Assembly (NCBI RefSeq): GCF_001485215.1
Contig: NZ_BBWW01000001.1
Coordinates: 4,154,001-4,218,000, forward strand
Length of the DNA stretch: 64,000 nt
Source: Leptolyngbya sp. NIES-2104
GTDB lineage: Bacteria > Cyanobacteriota > Cyanobacteriia > Leptolyngbyales > Leptolyngbyaceae
Direction: 5' to 3'
In this document: positions 63,471 through 64,000 of the stretch, one piece after another
Position numbering within the stretch: the first letter of the stretch is position 1
Layout of the letters: each line of letters opens with the position of its first letter
Notes under the pieces: generated by a model
What the model saw: the letters and a program-made list of their open reading frames with translations, nothing else
Databases searched by the model: none
What the model was told of the DNA's origin: nothing
Program-made: the position numbers and the translations under genes

Positions 63471-64000
<530 letters not shown>

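Overview
The window is chromosomal DNA from a cyanobacterium, most likely a filamentous, Leptolyngbya-like lineage. The evidence is photosystem II D1 (psbA), a one-helix high-light-inducible protein, ferredoxin-type glutamate synthase, a fused NADPH-thioredoxin reductase/thioredoxin (NTRC), CofG, cyanoexosortase A, and very frequent GATCG / GCGATCGC (HIP1) words. The genus assignment is inference; no rRNA is present.

Layout. 1-8.1 kb: partial membrane GTPase, psbA, an unknown protein, a LuxR-type regulator with cofG, an alpha/beta hydrolase and the clpX-clpP genes; tig follows at 8.2-9.6 kb. 9.8-11.8 kb: a three-gene toxin-antitoxin operon (HigB-like, HigA fused to an ImmA/IrrE-type peptidase, PIN protein). 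12.4-16.2 kb: asd-dapA-rnj. 16.3-18.9 kb: tRNA-Arg(CCG) followed by an accessory strip (HicB, a frameshifted Abi protein, VapBC, DUF29). 19-23.6 kb: Fd-GOGAT. 24-28.2 kb: envelope and cofactor genes. 28.3-32.8 kb: str operon (rpsL, rpsG, fusA, tuf). The expected next gene, rpsJ, appears only at 35.9 kb, after a 3.1 kb accessory insert. That insert carries an IS4-family element interrupting a J-domain membrane protein gene, and a small aspartic-protease operon.

36.3-41.8 kb: LON-domain protein, DUF4160/DUF2442 pair, RNase R-like enzyme, rpsR-rpmG, BrnTA, and a phosphatase gene lying between two attC-like inverted repeats. 41.9-45.2 kb: an internally deleted hydrolase, an ArsR regulator translationally coupled to an SRPBCC/NTF2 fusion, nadC, and a frameshifted VapBC. 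45.2-49.5 kb: sdhA and a membrane metal/redox-type cluster. 49.6-54.0 kb: histidine kinase, response regulator, cyanoexosortase A, its companion, and a convergent PEP-CTERM substrate. 54.6-58.2 kb: GldA/F/G-like ABC system and a 46-residue Hlip. 58.3-64.0 kb: Uma2 proteins, NTRC, pentapeptide protein, Rpn-like nuclease, hsp20 and the start of dnaK.

The main points of interest are: (1) a helically phased TTCAG array upstream of the LuxR-cofG pair; (2) an IS insertion with a perfect 9-bp target duplication from which the interrupted gene can be rebuilt; (3) an integron-cassette-like arrangement around the phosphatase gene; (4) the HigB-HigA/peptidase-PIN operon; (5) the exosortase locus with an adjacent two-component system and likely substrate; (6) three decayed genes (Abi, VapC, hydrolase). 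All homology statements come from motif recognition, not searches.
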